Positions 33,768-42,122 are shown, counted from the stretch's first letter. The stretch is DNA of 64,000 nt from Sunxiuqinia sp963974515 (GCF_963974515.1 NZ_CAXBDD010000006.1:1-64000), one strand, 5' to 3'. Program-made: numbers and translations. The notes: generated from the sequence alone by a model not told the origin.

Positions 33768-34274
33768 ATGAAAAAACCGAGACTAATTACCTTTCTTCTT
33801 ATTTTGCCTGGCTTTGTTTGCCTTATTCATTGTTCAGCACCCGACAAAGGGGAAAAAGAGAAAGATATTCAAAGTACATCGGAGGTCCCGGCAACACTAA
33901 AAGCGAATTTTACACTTGTCGGAAGAATTCACGCAGGTGGTGATACGCTGACCAATTCGGTTTTGGAGATTTATGAGGGATCTGTTTTAGTTGAAGAAAC
34001 AAAAGTAACTAATAATCAGCGATTCCAGGCGAATTTGCAATTTAATAAAGAATACACGGTTGTGTTTTCGAAGCCTGGTTTCTCTACAAAACGAATTTCG
34101 GTCAATACCGATATTCCGGATAACACCAATAATGGGTTTCCTCCTTTTCAGATTGAAGTGGGTTTAGATCAAGTCCAAACCAATGCCGCCATTGATCAAC
34201 CCAATCCAGTTGGAAAAATTTATTATAATGCGGAGATTGACAACTTTGATTCAGAGGTTTTCATGGACCATTGA
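33768..34274 (+). CDS. Lipoprotein with a carboxypeptidase-regulatory-like beta-sandwich
   Basis: The 168-residue lipoprotein has a signal ending in CLIHC (Cys22), a charged linker, then a beta-sandwich: FTLVGRIHAGGDTLTNSVLEIYEGSVLVEETKVTNNQRFQANLQFNKEYTVVFSKPGFSTKRISVNTDIP. This pattern is common at the start of larger Bacteroidota envelope proteins, which usually continue into a further domain; here the protein stops soon after PVGKIYYNAEIDNFDSEVF, so it might be a shortened member. Its base composition is more AT-rich than neighbouring genes. Function unknown. Confidence 0.65.
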   Translation: MKKPRLITFLLILPGFVCLIHCSAPDKGEKEKDIQSTSEVPATLKANFTLVGRIHAGGDTLTNSVLEIYEGSVLVEETKVTNNQRFQANLQFNKEYTVVFSKPGFSTKRISVNTDIPDNTNNGFPPFQIEVGLDQVQTNAAIDQPNPVGKIYYNAEIDNFDSEVFMDH

Positions 34275-34594
34275 CTTCAATAAAGGCAGAAGGGCTATTG
34301 TTGTTTTCCCTTCCAAGGAAATTTCTTACGCTTTGCGTCTTTGCGGGAATGAGCTTTTCTATCCCTCCAAGCACGAAGAACACAACGTTAATTGAATCGT
34401 AATTAGGCCCATATTTTTTTGAATCTCAGTTCCACAATACTACATGAAGCTTGCAGATTTTTGCTTAAAGGCGACTGAACAGTTGACTTTCAAGGTCATT
34501 AGTTGTCATTCAAATGCCATGCATCGCCAGTGGTCGGACGAAACTGGATACTGGACTGGGACTGAATACTGTTTTGTATCCGAAAAAAAGATTG
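34275..34594. other. Gene-free stretch between the lipoprotein gene and the metK promoter
   Basis: These 320 bases hold no gene I can support. A frame at 34444-34647 runs through the metK promoter box, shows no family likeness and is probably chance. Confidence 0.4.
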
Positions 34595-34602
34595 TACATT
34601 TG
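34595..34602 (+). promoter_or_regulatory. -7 box TACATTTG, candidate metK promoter
   Basis: TACATTTG matches TAnnTTTG and is the only strong match before metK. It would give a leader of about 160 bases. Confidence 0.5.
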
Positions 34603-34625
34603 CCTTCGTATTTGTGGAAAGATTT

Positions 34626-34696
34626 GAGATTGATTGCAACCACATAAAAAAAATGCTAAAGCAATCGGCTTTACCTTTTTAGTTCCCTTCAATCTC
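34626..34696 (+). promoter_or_regulatory. Structured metK leader with competing helices
   Basis: GAGATTGA (34626-34633) can pair perfectly with TCAATCTC (34689-34696). GATTGC (34632-34637) can pair instead with GCAATC (34661-34666), and TAAAGC (34657-34662) with GCTTTA (34668-34673), the latter followed by CCTTTTT. The pairings exclude one another, as in attenuators and riboswitches. I recognise no known SAM riboswitch class, and helices this short could arise by chance. Confidence 0.3.
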
Positions 34697-34771
34697 CTTT
34701 TTACAACTGATTTTAAGCTGCTGCAATTCAATTGCTTCAGGTAGTTCATTGTTAATTTAATAAACTTAGAT

Positions 34772-36025
34772 ATGAGTTATTTATTTACAAGTGAATCGGT
34801 ATCCGAAGGACACCCGGATAAAGTTTCCGATCAGATTTCAGATGCGTTGGTGGATGAGTTTTTAGCCTTTGACCCCAATTCGAAAGTAGCGATTGAAACC
34901 CTGGTTACAACCGGGCAAGTGGTGTTGGCTGGCGAAGTGAAATCGCAAACCTATGTGGATGTGTTGGAAGCTACCCGTAAAGTGATTAACGAAATTGGTT
35001 ATACCAAAGCCGAGTACCGTTTTGATGGGGATTCGTGCGGGGTGCTGACCGCTATTCATGAGCAAAGTCCCGATATTAACCGCGGGGTTGACAAGGCGGA
35101 TAGAATGGATCAGGGTGCCGGAGACCAGGGAATGATGTTTGGTTATGCCTGCAAGGAAACTGACAACTACATGCCACTGCCGCTCGAATTGTCGCATCTG
35201 ATCTTGATTGAGCTGGCTGCTGTTCGTCGCCAAGGAAAGGAAATGACTTATCTGCGGCCGGATTCGAAATCGCAGGTGACCATTGAATACAACGACGACA
35301 ATTCGCCGAAACGGGTGGATACGATTGTGGTGTCGACCCAGCACGATGAGTTTGATGCCGACGAGCCGATGCTGGCAAAAATTAAGGAAGATGTCATTAA
35401 CATCCTCATGCCACGAGTAATCGCGCAATTGCCGGATCGTGTGAAAGCCCTGTTTGGCGACGATATCACGTACCATGTAAACCCGACCGGGAAGTTTGTG
35501 ATCGGCGGGCCACATGGAGATACCGGGTTGACCGGGCGTAAAATTATTGTGGATACCTATGGTGGCAAAGGAGCTCACGGTGGCGGTGCGTTCTCGGGGA
35601 AAGACCCCTCGAAAGTGGATCGCTCGGCTGCCTATGCTGCCCGCCACATTGCCAAGAACCTTGTGGCGGCAGGAGTTGCCGATGAGATTCTGGTACAGCT
35701 GGCCTATGCCATTGGTGTTGCCCAGCCGGTTGGGATTTTTGTGAATACATACGGCACTGCCAATGTGAAGCTCGACGATGGGCAGATTGCAAGGAAAGTG
35801 AAGGAACTGTTTGATCTGCGTCCGGCAGCCATTGAAGAACGGTTGAAACTGCGCAAGCCGATTTACCGCGAAACAGCGGCCTATGGGCATATGGGGCGTA
35901 CACCGCAGTTGATGACCAAAGTGTTTAGCTCACCTTATTTTGGTGATCTGGAAGTAGAAGTTGAGCTGTTTACTTGGGAAAAACTGGACTTTGTTGATCA
36001 GATAAAAGCAAGCTTCGGCATTTAA
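34772..36025 (+). CDS. metK: S-adenosylmethionine synthase
   Basis: At 417 residues this is somewhat longer than most MetK (about 385-395). It has FTSESVSEGHPDKVSDQISDALVDEFL at the start, GAGDQGMMFGYACKET, and the ATP/Met-binding GGPHGDTGLTGRKIIVDTYGG followed by GGGAFSGKDPSKVDRSAAYAAR. It makes SAM from methionine and ATP and supplies the many SAM enzymes of the cell, including the methyltransferases and radical-SAM protein in this window. It is followed by an unusually long perfect hairpin terminator. Confidence 0.97.
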   Translation: MSYLFTSESVSEGHPDKVSDQISDALVDEFLAFDPNSKVAIETLVTTGQVVLAGEVKSQTYVDVLEATRKVINEIGYTKAEYRFDGDSCGVLTAIHEQSPDINRGVDKADRMDQGAGDQGMMFGYACKETDNYMPLPLELSHLILIELAAVRRQGKEMTYLRPDSKSQVTIEYNDDNSPKRVDTIVVSTQHDEFDADEPMLAKIKEDVINILMPRVIAQLPDRVKALFGDDITYHVNPTGKFVIGGPHGDTGLTGRKIIVDTYGGKGAHGGGAFSGKDPSKVDRSAAYAARHIAKNLVAAGVADEILVQLAYAIGVAQPVGIFVNTYGTANVKLDDGQIARKVKELFDLRPAAIEERLKLRKPIYRETAAYGHMGRTPQLMTKVFSSPYFGDLEVEVELFTWEKLDFVDQIKASFGI

Positions 36026-36036
36026 GCCAAAAGATG

Positions 36037-36084
36037 ATAAAATTGAAAAACCCGGGCTGTGCAGCCCGGGTTTTTCAATTTTAT
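36037..36084 (+). terminator. Very strong terminator after metK (23-bp perfect stem)
   Basis: Arms of 23 bp (36037-36059 and 36062-36084) are exact complements with a GC-rich CCCGGGCTG core. The right arm contains TTTTTC. The symmetrical A/T flanks would allow action in both directions. Confidence 0.93.
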
Positions 36085-36118
36085 GATTGTCCGTAAAGCT
36101 ATTTCATTCTGCCATAGC

Positions 36119-36219
36119 GGTCAATTATTGACATTCATGGTCATTCTATTGTCATAGATCGTTTCAAAACAACAAAATGACAACCTAATGATAATTGAAT
36201 GACTTTTAATGACATGAGG
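36119..36219. repeat. Second intergenic segment rich in GTCAT/ATGAC pentamers
   Basis: Two GTCAT copies are followed by three ATGAC copies within 100 bases between metK and the sigma-factor operon, the same layout as near 21433-21512. Single GTCATT copies occur in other gaps, for example 27710-27725 and 41080-41090. Confidence 0.35.
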
Positions 36220-36246
36220 AAATCTTACGGATATTTTCCCATTTTT

Positions 36247-37518
36247 TCACAAGGTCCAACTGGCGCTTAAGGCCATCCCCAGCGATTGCAGCTTCACCTT
36301 GGCGTAACCGATATCCTTGACTGGAATTTTTAGATAAGGTTGCAGACTGAGGCTCATTTTTGAAGTCAGTCGTTGCTGGTAGCTTGCATGCAGGTTTAGA
36401 ACACTCAGCCAGTGCTGATTTTCGTTGACCAGGTGAATGTCCGCTGGAACTTCCCCGTATGGGTCGTCGGAAACAAAACGGTAATCTTCCCTCAACATGA
36501 TGTACGACGAAATTCCGGTTCCCAGGCTGATGGTCGTTTTCCCTTTGTCGATAATGGCATAGTTGATATTTAGAGGAATATCCAATACGCGGCAGTCAGC
36601 ATCTACTGCCTGAATATCAGGATCGCCATAGCCATTGTTTCCGTTTGAATAATTGCTGCTAAAACCGGTTTCGTAAAGCTTTTTGGCGTATAGCGCTCCG
36701 GTGCTGAAGCTCCACCGCCTGCTCAGGCCCAAAGTCAACAACAGGCCAACATCAGTGCCCGTTTTGCCATTGTTCAGGTTATCCACCCCATTATATGCGG
36801 GTGCAACCAGAAGACTTAAAGCCACCGGCCGATTCTTCGGCTCTGAAACAATGGCATGGTCAGGTTCTGCAACTACGGGATTCCGGATAACCGTTGATTC
36901 TTCTGCTCCCTGACTGGATGGTTGATCGTCCGGCTTTTGATCTGATGCTAATTCCTTGTCAGCCGGGTTTATGGAATCGGTTCGTGTAGCAACTTGGTTT
37001 TCCGCAATATTCTCTTTCTGTGCTATTTCTTTTAAGTCGGAAGCCTTCCTTTGAAGGCTGTCCGGTTCCGGGGTTGACACCTGTTCGCCCGATACTCCCG
37101 ATTCTTCACGACGTGTTTTTTCAGCAAGCTGTTCAACAATGGGTTGGTGAGCTGCCAATTCCGGAGAATCGCTTGGTTCGGCAGTGGAATCCGTTTCTTG
37201 TTCTTCTGGTGCAGGCAGACTTTCGTTTTGTTTTTCTGGTGTTTGAGATGCTTGTTGTTCGGTTGCTACTTGGCGATTGGATGGTTCCTGTGTTACAGGC
37301 CACAACGCCCAAATTCCAAATGCCAGCAGCAAAATGGCGGCAACTCCGGTTAAGGGTTTCAACCAAACGGTTGCATACTTTCTCCGGGTATAGCGATTGA
37401 GTCGTTGTGCCAGTGCAGTCCAATCCTGTTCGCGAAAATCAACCGGATCCTTTCCTTGATTCAGTCCTTTTCGAAACAATTCGTCAATATGCTCTCCCTC
37501 CCTGCTTTTCATAGTCAA
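36247..37518 (-). CDS. Trans-envelope protein: cytosolic head, membrane helix, long linker, outer-membrane beta-barrel
   Basis: The 423-residue protein has a short cytosolic part (about 1-50; REGEHIDELFRKGLNQGKDP), one membrane helix (about 52-70, VWLKPLTGVAAILLLAFGIW), a Glu/Gln/Pro/Ser-rich linker of about 150 residues and a C-terminal region from about 230 that reads as beta-barrel strands (SLLVAPAYNG...VGLLLTLGLSRRWSFSTGALYAKKLYETG...ALSASWTL). Its first codons overlap the ECF sigma gene (ATGA), so it is probably that factor's anti-sigma or signalling partner, possibly linking the outer membrane to the cytosol. That role is inferred. Confidence 0.7.
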   Translation of the reverse strand: MTMKSREGEHIDELFRKGLNQGKDPVDFREQDWTALAQRLNRYTRRKYATVWLKPLTGVAAILLLAFGIWALWPVTQEPSNRQVATEQQASQTPEKQNESLPAPEEQETDSTAEPSDSPELAAHQPIVEQLAEKTRREESGVSGEQVSTPEPDSLQRKASDLKEIAQKENIAENQVATRTDSINPADKELASDQKPDDQPSSQGAEESTVIRNPVVAEPDHAIVSEPKNRPVALSLLVAPAYNGVDNLNNGKTGTDVGLLLTLGLSRRWSFSTGALYAKKLYETGFSSNYSNGNNGYGDPDIQAVDADCRVLDIPLNINYAIIDKGKTTISLGTGISSYIMLREDYRFVSDDPYGEVPADIHLVNENQHWLSVLNLHASYQQRLTSKMSLSLQPYLKIPVKDIGYAKVKLQSLGMALSASWTL

Positions 37519-38108
37519 TTTTCTTCCGGTTTTTGAAAAAAGTTCTTGCTTTTCAAAATAAACAAGACAACGATTGAATGCGCTACCATTAACATTTGCT
37601 GCAATTTTTGGCGGGCTTTGTGCAAGTTCGAACGCGATGTGCTTGCGCTGATGCCAATCATTTGCCCAATTTCTTCGTGCGAGTATCCATCAATGGCGTA
37701 AAGGTTGAAAACGATCCGGTAGGTGGGCGGAAGGCGCTGAATAACAGCCAACAATTCGTTGTATCCAAGTTGGTGTTCGATGTTCGCTTCATGCGAGGGA
37801 TCATTTGATTTTCCGAGATCCTCCATGTGCGACCATTTCAAATTTGCCCGGTAATAGTCAATGGATGCATGGTATATAATTTTAGACAGCCAAGATTTAA
37901 AAGGCCATTGAGGATCGTATTTTTCAATGTTTGTAAATGCTTTGAAAAAGCCTTCGTTCAAGATTTCCGAAGCCTCCGACTGACTGTTGGCATAGCGTAA
38001 GCAAATTTTCATGGCATAGCCATAAAGCCGTTTGTACAAGATTTCCTGGCTTTGTCTGTCTTGCTTTTTACAACCATCAATCAGTTGCTGTAGTTCTTTT
38101 TCTTCCAT
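37515..38108 (-). CDS. ECF-type RNA polymerase sigma factor
   Basis: At 197 residues this has sigma region 2 (YAMKICLRYANSQSEASEILNEGFFKAFTNIEKYDPQWPFKSWLSKIIYHASIDYYR) and region 4 (AVIQRLPPTYRIVFNLYAIDGYSHEEIGQMIGISASTSRSNLHKARQKLQ). A hydrophobic tail VAHSIVVLFIL follows, unusual for a sigma factor. It directs RNA polymerase to an unknown gene set. Its stop overlaps the start of the barrel-linked partner gene by four bases. Confidence 0.93.
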   Translation of the reverse strand: MEEKELQQLIDGCKKQDRQSQEILYKRLYGYAMKICLRYANSQSEASEILNEGFFKAFTNIEKYDPQWPFKSWLSKIIYHASIDYYRANLKWSHMEDLGKSNDPSHEANIEHQLGYNELLAVIQRLPPTYRIVFNLYAIDGYSHEEIGQMIGISASTSRSNLHKARQKLQQMLMVAHSIVVLFILKSKNFFQKPEEN

Positions 38109-38213
38109 GTAAGGAACTGCTTAGTCATGTTGCTGCCGCTGTTGATTTTATTTTGCTTACAGCCAGCATGTTAGATGATTAACAACTGTTTGGGTAATTG
38201 GTTTATTCCATCG

Positions 38214-39173
38214 TCAATCTTTTAGAGTGAAAGTTCGGGTGATGCTAAAACCCCAGCGAAATTCACCATCAGCCCAGGAACTAGTGGTTCCCGGAATAAA
38301 CTGGTTTTCGAGAATGGCTGTGGAGTTGGTAAAGCTGAGGTTAAACACATGTCCGCCGGTTTCAATTTCAAGGCCAACTCCTAAGGGGTTGTGGAATTCG
38401 AATTCATGTTGATTGAGGAAATAATCCTGGCTTTCCTGGCTTCGGAAACTGATGACGTAATCGACGACCAAGGCTATCCGGCGACTGAACTTCACCCGGC
38501 TTCCAATACCCAAGGCTAACAGGTTATTCATCTCCTGAAAGGATACATAATTTCGGCGGACATAGGTTGGTGACAAGGCCAGCGACAGTTTGTCACTGAA
38601 TTTGCGGGCAATGATCACCTGCGCCACATAGCTCATGCGGTCGCCGAACGTCTGAAAACTGGCATCCGATGTGGCGAGCTCAAGCTCTTCCATGGTTGAA
38701 ACGACTGCATTTCCAAACAGACTAACGGAGACCGGCACGCGATCATCAACTGTTTGGCGCATCAGGCGGTATTTTGTATTCAAATAGAATAGTTGTCGCT
38801 GGTGGGTGCTGATGCCGTTGGGCGCTCCTTTTGCACGACCCAGGCCGATGCTCCATCTGTTGGACAGGCCGTAATCAAAGCCAATCAGGATATCGGTCGA
38901 ATTGTCTAGTCCAAAAAAAGTTTTGAGACCGCCATTGCCTCCTGCAAGATCGCCAAACCGGTGCTTTACCACAAACAGCAAGTCGTTTTTATAAATGGTT
39001 TCGTTGGATTGGCCATTGATGATCCAAGGCGACTTAAAGGTAGCGATGACTGGAAGAGGTGCCTTTTTGGCTTCCGAATCGGCAAATAACTTGCTCAAAT
39101 CTTCCTGTGCCCAAAGCGGCATAGGACAGATGTAAGTTAACAGCAGTAATAAAATGGGTTTCATCGATTTCAT
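38214..39173 (-). CDS. DUF5777 family outer-membrane beta-barrel protein
   Basis: The 319-residue protein has a signal peptide (about 1-22, ending LWAQ), then a region typical of the DUF5777 barrels: FKSPWIINGQSNETIYKNDLLFVVKHRFGDL, FFGLDNSTDILIGFDYGLSNRWSIGLG and a closing FRWGFSITRTFTLKD. Alternating aromatic strands fit an outer-membrane barrel. It overlaps the end of the YceI gene by four bases and belongs to the CHRD-cytochrome-YceI cluster. Function unknown. Confidence 0.85.
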   Translation of the reverse strand: MKSMKPILLLLLTYICPMPLWAQEDLSKLFADSEAKKAPLPVIATFKSPWIINGQSNETIYKNDLLFVVKHRFGDLAGGNGGLKTFFGLDNSTDILIGFDYGLSNRWSIGLGRAKGAPNGISTHQRQLFYLNTKYRLMRQTVDDRVPVSVSLFGNAVVSTMEELELATSDASFQTFGDRMSYVAQVIIARKFSDKLSLALSPTYVRRNYVSFQEMNNLLALGIGSRVKFSRRIALVVDYVISFRSQESQDYFLNQHEFEFHNPLGVGLEIETGGHVFNLSFTNSTAILENQFIPGTTSSWADGEFRWGFSITRTFTLKD

Positions 39174-39727
39174 TTTACGATTTTCAAATCATCGGATTCA
39201 TATTTAGCAGCAACGCTTACTTCTACCACCTCTGCAATGTTCTTAATCAGCAGACGTGGAATTTTTATTTGATGATCGACCAATTTTACCAAAAACGTTG
39301 CCTGTGCCTCAACGGCCTGTTTTGTTACCCTCAGTTCGCCATTCACACGGTAGCTTTTGGTTACATTGTGAATGGTGAGCTCGCCTTCCACGTTTACGGG
39401 ATAGGTTCCGGCGGCCGAAAAATCAACCTCACTCGTGAGTTGTCCTTTAAACTCGGCATGGGGATATTTGTGGCTTTCCATGTAGTTTTCGTTAAAATGT
39501 TCCTGCATCAGGCTTTTTCTGAATTGAAAAGAGCGGATCGCCACCTTGAAATAGATTGACTTTGACTCAACATTCAGGGCCGAAACGCCGGTGTGGCTTT
39601 CGGCAGTAATATCCTCAATTGGAGCATCCGAAAAAAAGCTTAAGCTGACATCCTCCGAGGTCAGAACCTGCGCCTGGGTAAACAGATTGGTTAATAGAAA
39701 AAAAGCAGATGTCCATACAAATTTCAT
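39170..39727 (-). CDS. YceI family periplasmic protein
   Basis: The 185-residue protein has a signal peptide (about 1-19) and the YceI lipocalin-like barrel: SVSALNVESKSIYFKVAIRSFQFRKSLMQEHFNENYMESHKYPHAEFKGQ and YPVNVEGELTIHNVTKSYRVNGEL are recognisable strands. YceI proteins bind polyisoprenoid chains such as ubiquinone. It overlaps the DUF5777 gene, so the two are translationally coupled, and it lies downstream of a c-type cytochrome gene, which would fit a quinone- or electron-linked role. Confidence 0.88.
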   Translation of the reverse strand: MKFVWTSAFFLLTNLFTQAQVLTSEDVSLSFFSDAPIEDITAESHTGVSALNVESKSIYFKVAIRSFQFRKSLMQEHFNENYMESHKYPHAEFKGQLTSEVDFSAAGTYPVNVEGELTIHNVTKSYRVNGELRVTKQAVEAQATFLVKLVDHQIKIPRLLIKNIAEVVEVSVAAKYESDDLKIVK

Positions 39728-39837
39728 ATGATTAAATTATTTGTTTTCCATGGTCCGCCAGTTGGCGGATGGAATTTACCCGCAATAATCCCCTTTGCGT
39801 AAAGACTTTCCATTGCTTGTTTCACGAGCTCGAAGTC

Positions 39838-40224
39838 CTAATTCAGTGGTGCACAATTTTGGATCCAAACGTTGAGCGAATCGCGAATTGCCTTTGGTAG
39901 TGGCGCCGTACCTTGTGGCATGTCGGCGCCATCTTGAATTACGCGGGCGTAAAATGAATTTCCCGTGGCATATGTCAGCAGTCCATTGTAGTTTGTAAAA
40001 TCACCCGGGCCGCTCGAATTGCCGGTGTGGTGACAACTGATGCAGTATTGATCCACAACGCTTTTCACATAATTGTTGTAGGTAACATCCATATCAGGAA
40101 ATTGAGGCACGCAGTCTTCTTCCTGCTTTGGGTCTTCCTCCGGTAACATTTCGTCGGCTTCGTTGCTACAACCATAAAGAAGGATGATGCCGGTGACTAA
40201 AATTAAATAACTTGTTTTTTTCAT
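39838..40224 (-). CDS. Single-haem c-type cytochrome lipoprotein
   Basis: The 128-residue lipoprotein has lipobox LLYGC (Cys19), an acidic segment (NEADEMLPEEDPKQEED) right after it, and one CxxCH haem site, CISCH (Cys61, Cys64, His65). Met in DGADMPQG is the likely second ligand. The SCHHTGNSSGPGDFTNYNGLL context resembles haem domains at the start of Bacteroidota surface oxidoreductases. The acidic stretch near the lipid Cys could favour surface exposure. It lies between the CHRD and YceI genes. Confidence 0.85.
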   Translation of the reverse strand: MKKTSYLILVTGIILLYGCSNEADEMLPEEDPKQEEDCVPQFPDMDVTYNNYVKSVVDQYCISCHHTGNSSGPGDFTNYNGLLTYATGNSFYARVIQDGADMPQGTAPLPKAIRDSLNVWIQNCAPLN

Positions 40225-40304
40225 CGGGGAATAACTTTTTGTTTATTCATTATTTTTCAATAAGCTCAGATCCGGGATTCAACCGGAACTGATGCTTTCT
40301 TTTG

Positions 40305-40811
40305 TCAATAACCACCACCGTTTCCGCCTGTGTTGGTTGAAGAGCTGCTACTTTTTGTTAATGTGGCAATCACTTCACCACCCGGATAGTCTACCGTATG
40401 AATTTGAATGTAGATTTGTCCTGCTGCAAGATCGCTGGCTTGTTGTGAGGTGAGGGTAACTTTCCCCGACACCGACCCTCCAGTGCTTTCCGCGAAACCT
40501 GGGATGCCCACCATTACCGGACCGTCATTGTGAAAGTGCATGTTTGCAACGTTAGATCCCAGGCCAGAATAGCTTGCTGAATAGGAGAGCTCCATCGTAG
40601 CCGGATCGTAAGTGGCAGTGGCAGAGCCGGTGGCGCTTGTCATCACCTCGTTATTAGCTTTGACAAAATCGCCGGCGTAGTTGACCTTCATGTCGACCAT
40701 CTCCTCCGTATCCGAATCATCGCCGCAGGAGGTCAGTCCAACAAAGAACAAGATCATCAAAACGGCCATCCAACTTGTTTTTTTCTTAGATAAATAATTG
40801 ATTGTTTTCAT
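40305..40811 (-). CDS. CHRD-domain lipoprotein
   Basis: The 168-residue lipoprotein has lipobox LTSC (Cys29) followed by GDDSDTEEMVD, acidic residues that fit the surface-lipoprotein signal of this phylum. The CHRD domain spans about 40-155: VTSATGSATATYDP-like start (MTSATGSATATYDPATMEL), VANMHFHNDGPVMVGIPGF and the IYIQIHTVDYPGGEVIATL end. CHRD domains are named for chordin; their bacterial function is unknown. The tail is Ser/Gly-rich. The start at 40811 was chosen for a proper signal peptide. It is the first gene of the cluster. Confidence 0.88.
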   Translation of the reverse strand: MKTINYLSKKKTSWMAVLMILFFVGLTSCGDDSDTEEMVDMKVNYAGDFVKANNEVMTSATGSATATYDPATMELSYSASYSGLGSNVANMHFHNDGPVMVGIPGFAESTGGSVSGKVTLTSQQASDLAAGQIYIQIHTVDYPGGEVIATLTKSSSSSTNTGGNGGGY

Positions 40812-40849
40812 AACGCTGAATTTTAATGGGTTATTAAATGCTGTTAACG

Positions 40850-40870
40850 TGACTCTGAAATGAAGAGTCA
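40850..40870. promoter_or_regulatory. Inverted repeat TGACTCT-N7-AGAGTCA upstream of the CHRD gene
   Basis: Perfect 7-bp arms (40850-40856 and 40864-40870) lie about 40-60 bases before the CHRD start on the minus strand. It could be an operator or a short mRNA hairpin. The remainder of the gap to 41300 shows nothing I recognise. Confidence 0.4.
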
Positions 40871-41300
40871 AACCGTTTATACAGTCGCTTCTATTAATGA
40901 ATACGGGAGGGAAAATTGAAACGCTGCCTTAAAAAATACATTTTTGTCTTTTATTTTTTAATTCTGCCGTGACATATTCAAAAATCTGATTGTTCCAGCC
41001 TGAATTCGGCAACTGCCGAAAACAGCCAGATTTTTCTCCTGACAGATAGGGGAAGGGTAAATCGGGAGAAGAATTAGAATGGTCATTGGAGTCTGTTAAA
41101 GTGGAATTGTCTCGAACAGTCTGATTTGCTACTCCCAATAGCAAAGGGTGTGCTTTTTATGATGCAGCTGGTGTCCGGTTTATTTGTCATGTTTTTTGTT
41201 TATAGGCCAACAAATTTTCTTAATTTGGGTACTCAAAGCAAGCCGGGCGATCGAGTTTCGGTTTGGCTTTAATTTTTAAAAACAATTAAAAAGCAGAAAC
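40871..41300. other. Gene-free gap of 430 bases between divergent genes
   Basis: No supported gene. A frame on the minus strand at 40929-41144 lacks family features. Promoters of the CHRD cluster and the SIMPL gene presumably lie here but no clear TAnnTTTG box was found. Confidence 0.35.
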
Positions 41301-42011
41301 ATGGAAAAAACAGGATGGTTATCAGTGGCAATGGTGTCAGCAGCTTTGGTAATTGCCGGGTATTTTGTGGGCAATATGCACAAAAATTCGATCAAATATA
41401 ATCGGCATGTAGAGGTAAAAGGTCTGTCGGAACGCGAAGTGGAGGCCGATTTAGCCGTTTGGCCAATTCAAATCACGCTGACCGGCAATGATCTCAAATT
41501 GCTGAAGACCGATATTGAAAGGCAAAAGGCCGAGGTGCAGCAGTTTTTTCTGGATCAAGGTTTTAACCGAGAAGAGTTGAGCATGGGCTCGACCAATATT
41601 GAAGATGCCCGCGCCCAAATGTATGGAGGAAACATGGACAACCGCCAATACCGATATGTAGTAAAAACGGAGTTCACGGTTCGAACCAGTGACATTGATA
41701 AGCTTCAAACGGCTCTTTCCGGATCGCTTGAACTGATCTCGAAAGGCGTTTTGATTGGATCGAAGAATACCTGGCAGCCCATCGAATTTATTTTTACCAA
41801 GCTGAATGAAATTAAGCCTTCGATGATTGAAGAGGCAACTATGAATGCGCGTGAAGTGGCTGAAAAGTTCGCTAAAGACTCTGATTCGAAAGTTGGAAAG
41901 ATCAAGACCGCGCGTCAGGGACTGTTCACCATAACCGATCGCGATCAAAACAGTCCGCATATCAAAATTGTGCGGGTCGTATCAACCATCGATTACTTTT
42001 TACAAGATTAA
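41301..42011 (+). CDS. SIMPL domain (DUF541) protein
   Basis: The 236-residue protein has one N-terminal membrane helix (about 5-22) and a periplasmic SIMPL domain: VEVKGLSEREVEADLAVWPIQITLTGNDLKLLKTDIERQKAEVQQFFLDQGF, YRYVVKTEFTVRTSDIDKLQ and MIEEATMNAREVAEKFAKDSDSKVGKI. SIMPL proteins are linked to signalling or oxidative stress and form large assemblies in some bacteria; the role here is unknown. It stands alone with a terminator before the phosphate region. Confidence 0.88.
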   Translation: MEKTGWLSVAMVSAALVIAGYFVGNMHKNSIKYNRHVEVKGLSEREVEADLAVWPIQITLTGNDLKLLKTDIERQKAEVQQFFLDQGFNREELSMGSTNIEDARAQMYGGNMDNRQYRYVVKTEFTVRTSDIDKLQTALSGSLELISKGVLIGSKNTWQPIEFIFTKLNEIKPSMIEEATMNAREVAEKFAKDSDSKVGKIKTARQGLFTITDRDQNSPHIKIVRVVSTIDYFLQD

Positions 42012-42055
42012 TTGGACTCATTTTATGCGTTCTAATGCGAAACCTATGTGGTCAG

Positions 42056-42086
42056 AATCCCGTTCTTTATTGGACGGGATTTTTTT
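42056..42086 (+). terminator. Terminator after the SIMPL gene
   Basis: AATCCCGT pairs with ACGGGATT across a 10-base loop and leads into a T-run. Confidence 0.87.
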
Positions 42087-42122
42087 ATGGTTTTGTAATC
42101 ATTTGTTATAAAAACGGGGAGC

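Noticed and set aside
34444..34647. Plus-strand frame of 67 codons before metK
   Set aside because: It passes through the likely metK promoter and leader; no recognisable domain.
34626..34696. Known SAM riboswitch class before metK
   Set aside because: The conserved cores and pseudoknot of SAM-I, SAM-II and SAM-V as I know them are not present; kept only as an unclassified structured leader.
40929..41144. Minus-strand frame of 71 codons between the CHRD and SIMPL genes
   Set aside because: No domain, signal peptide or promoter; probably chance.
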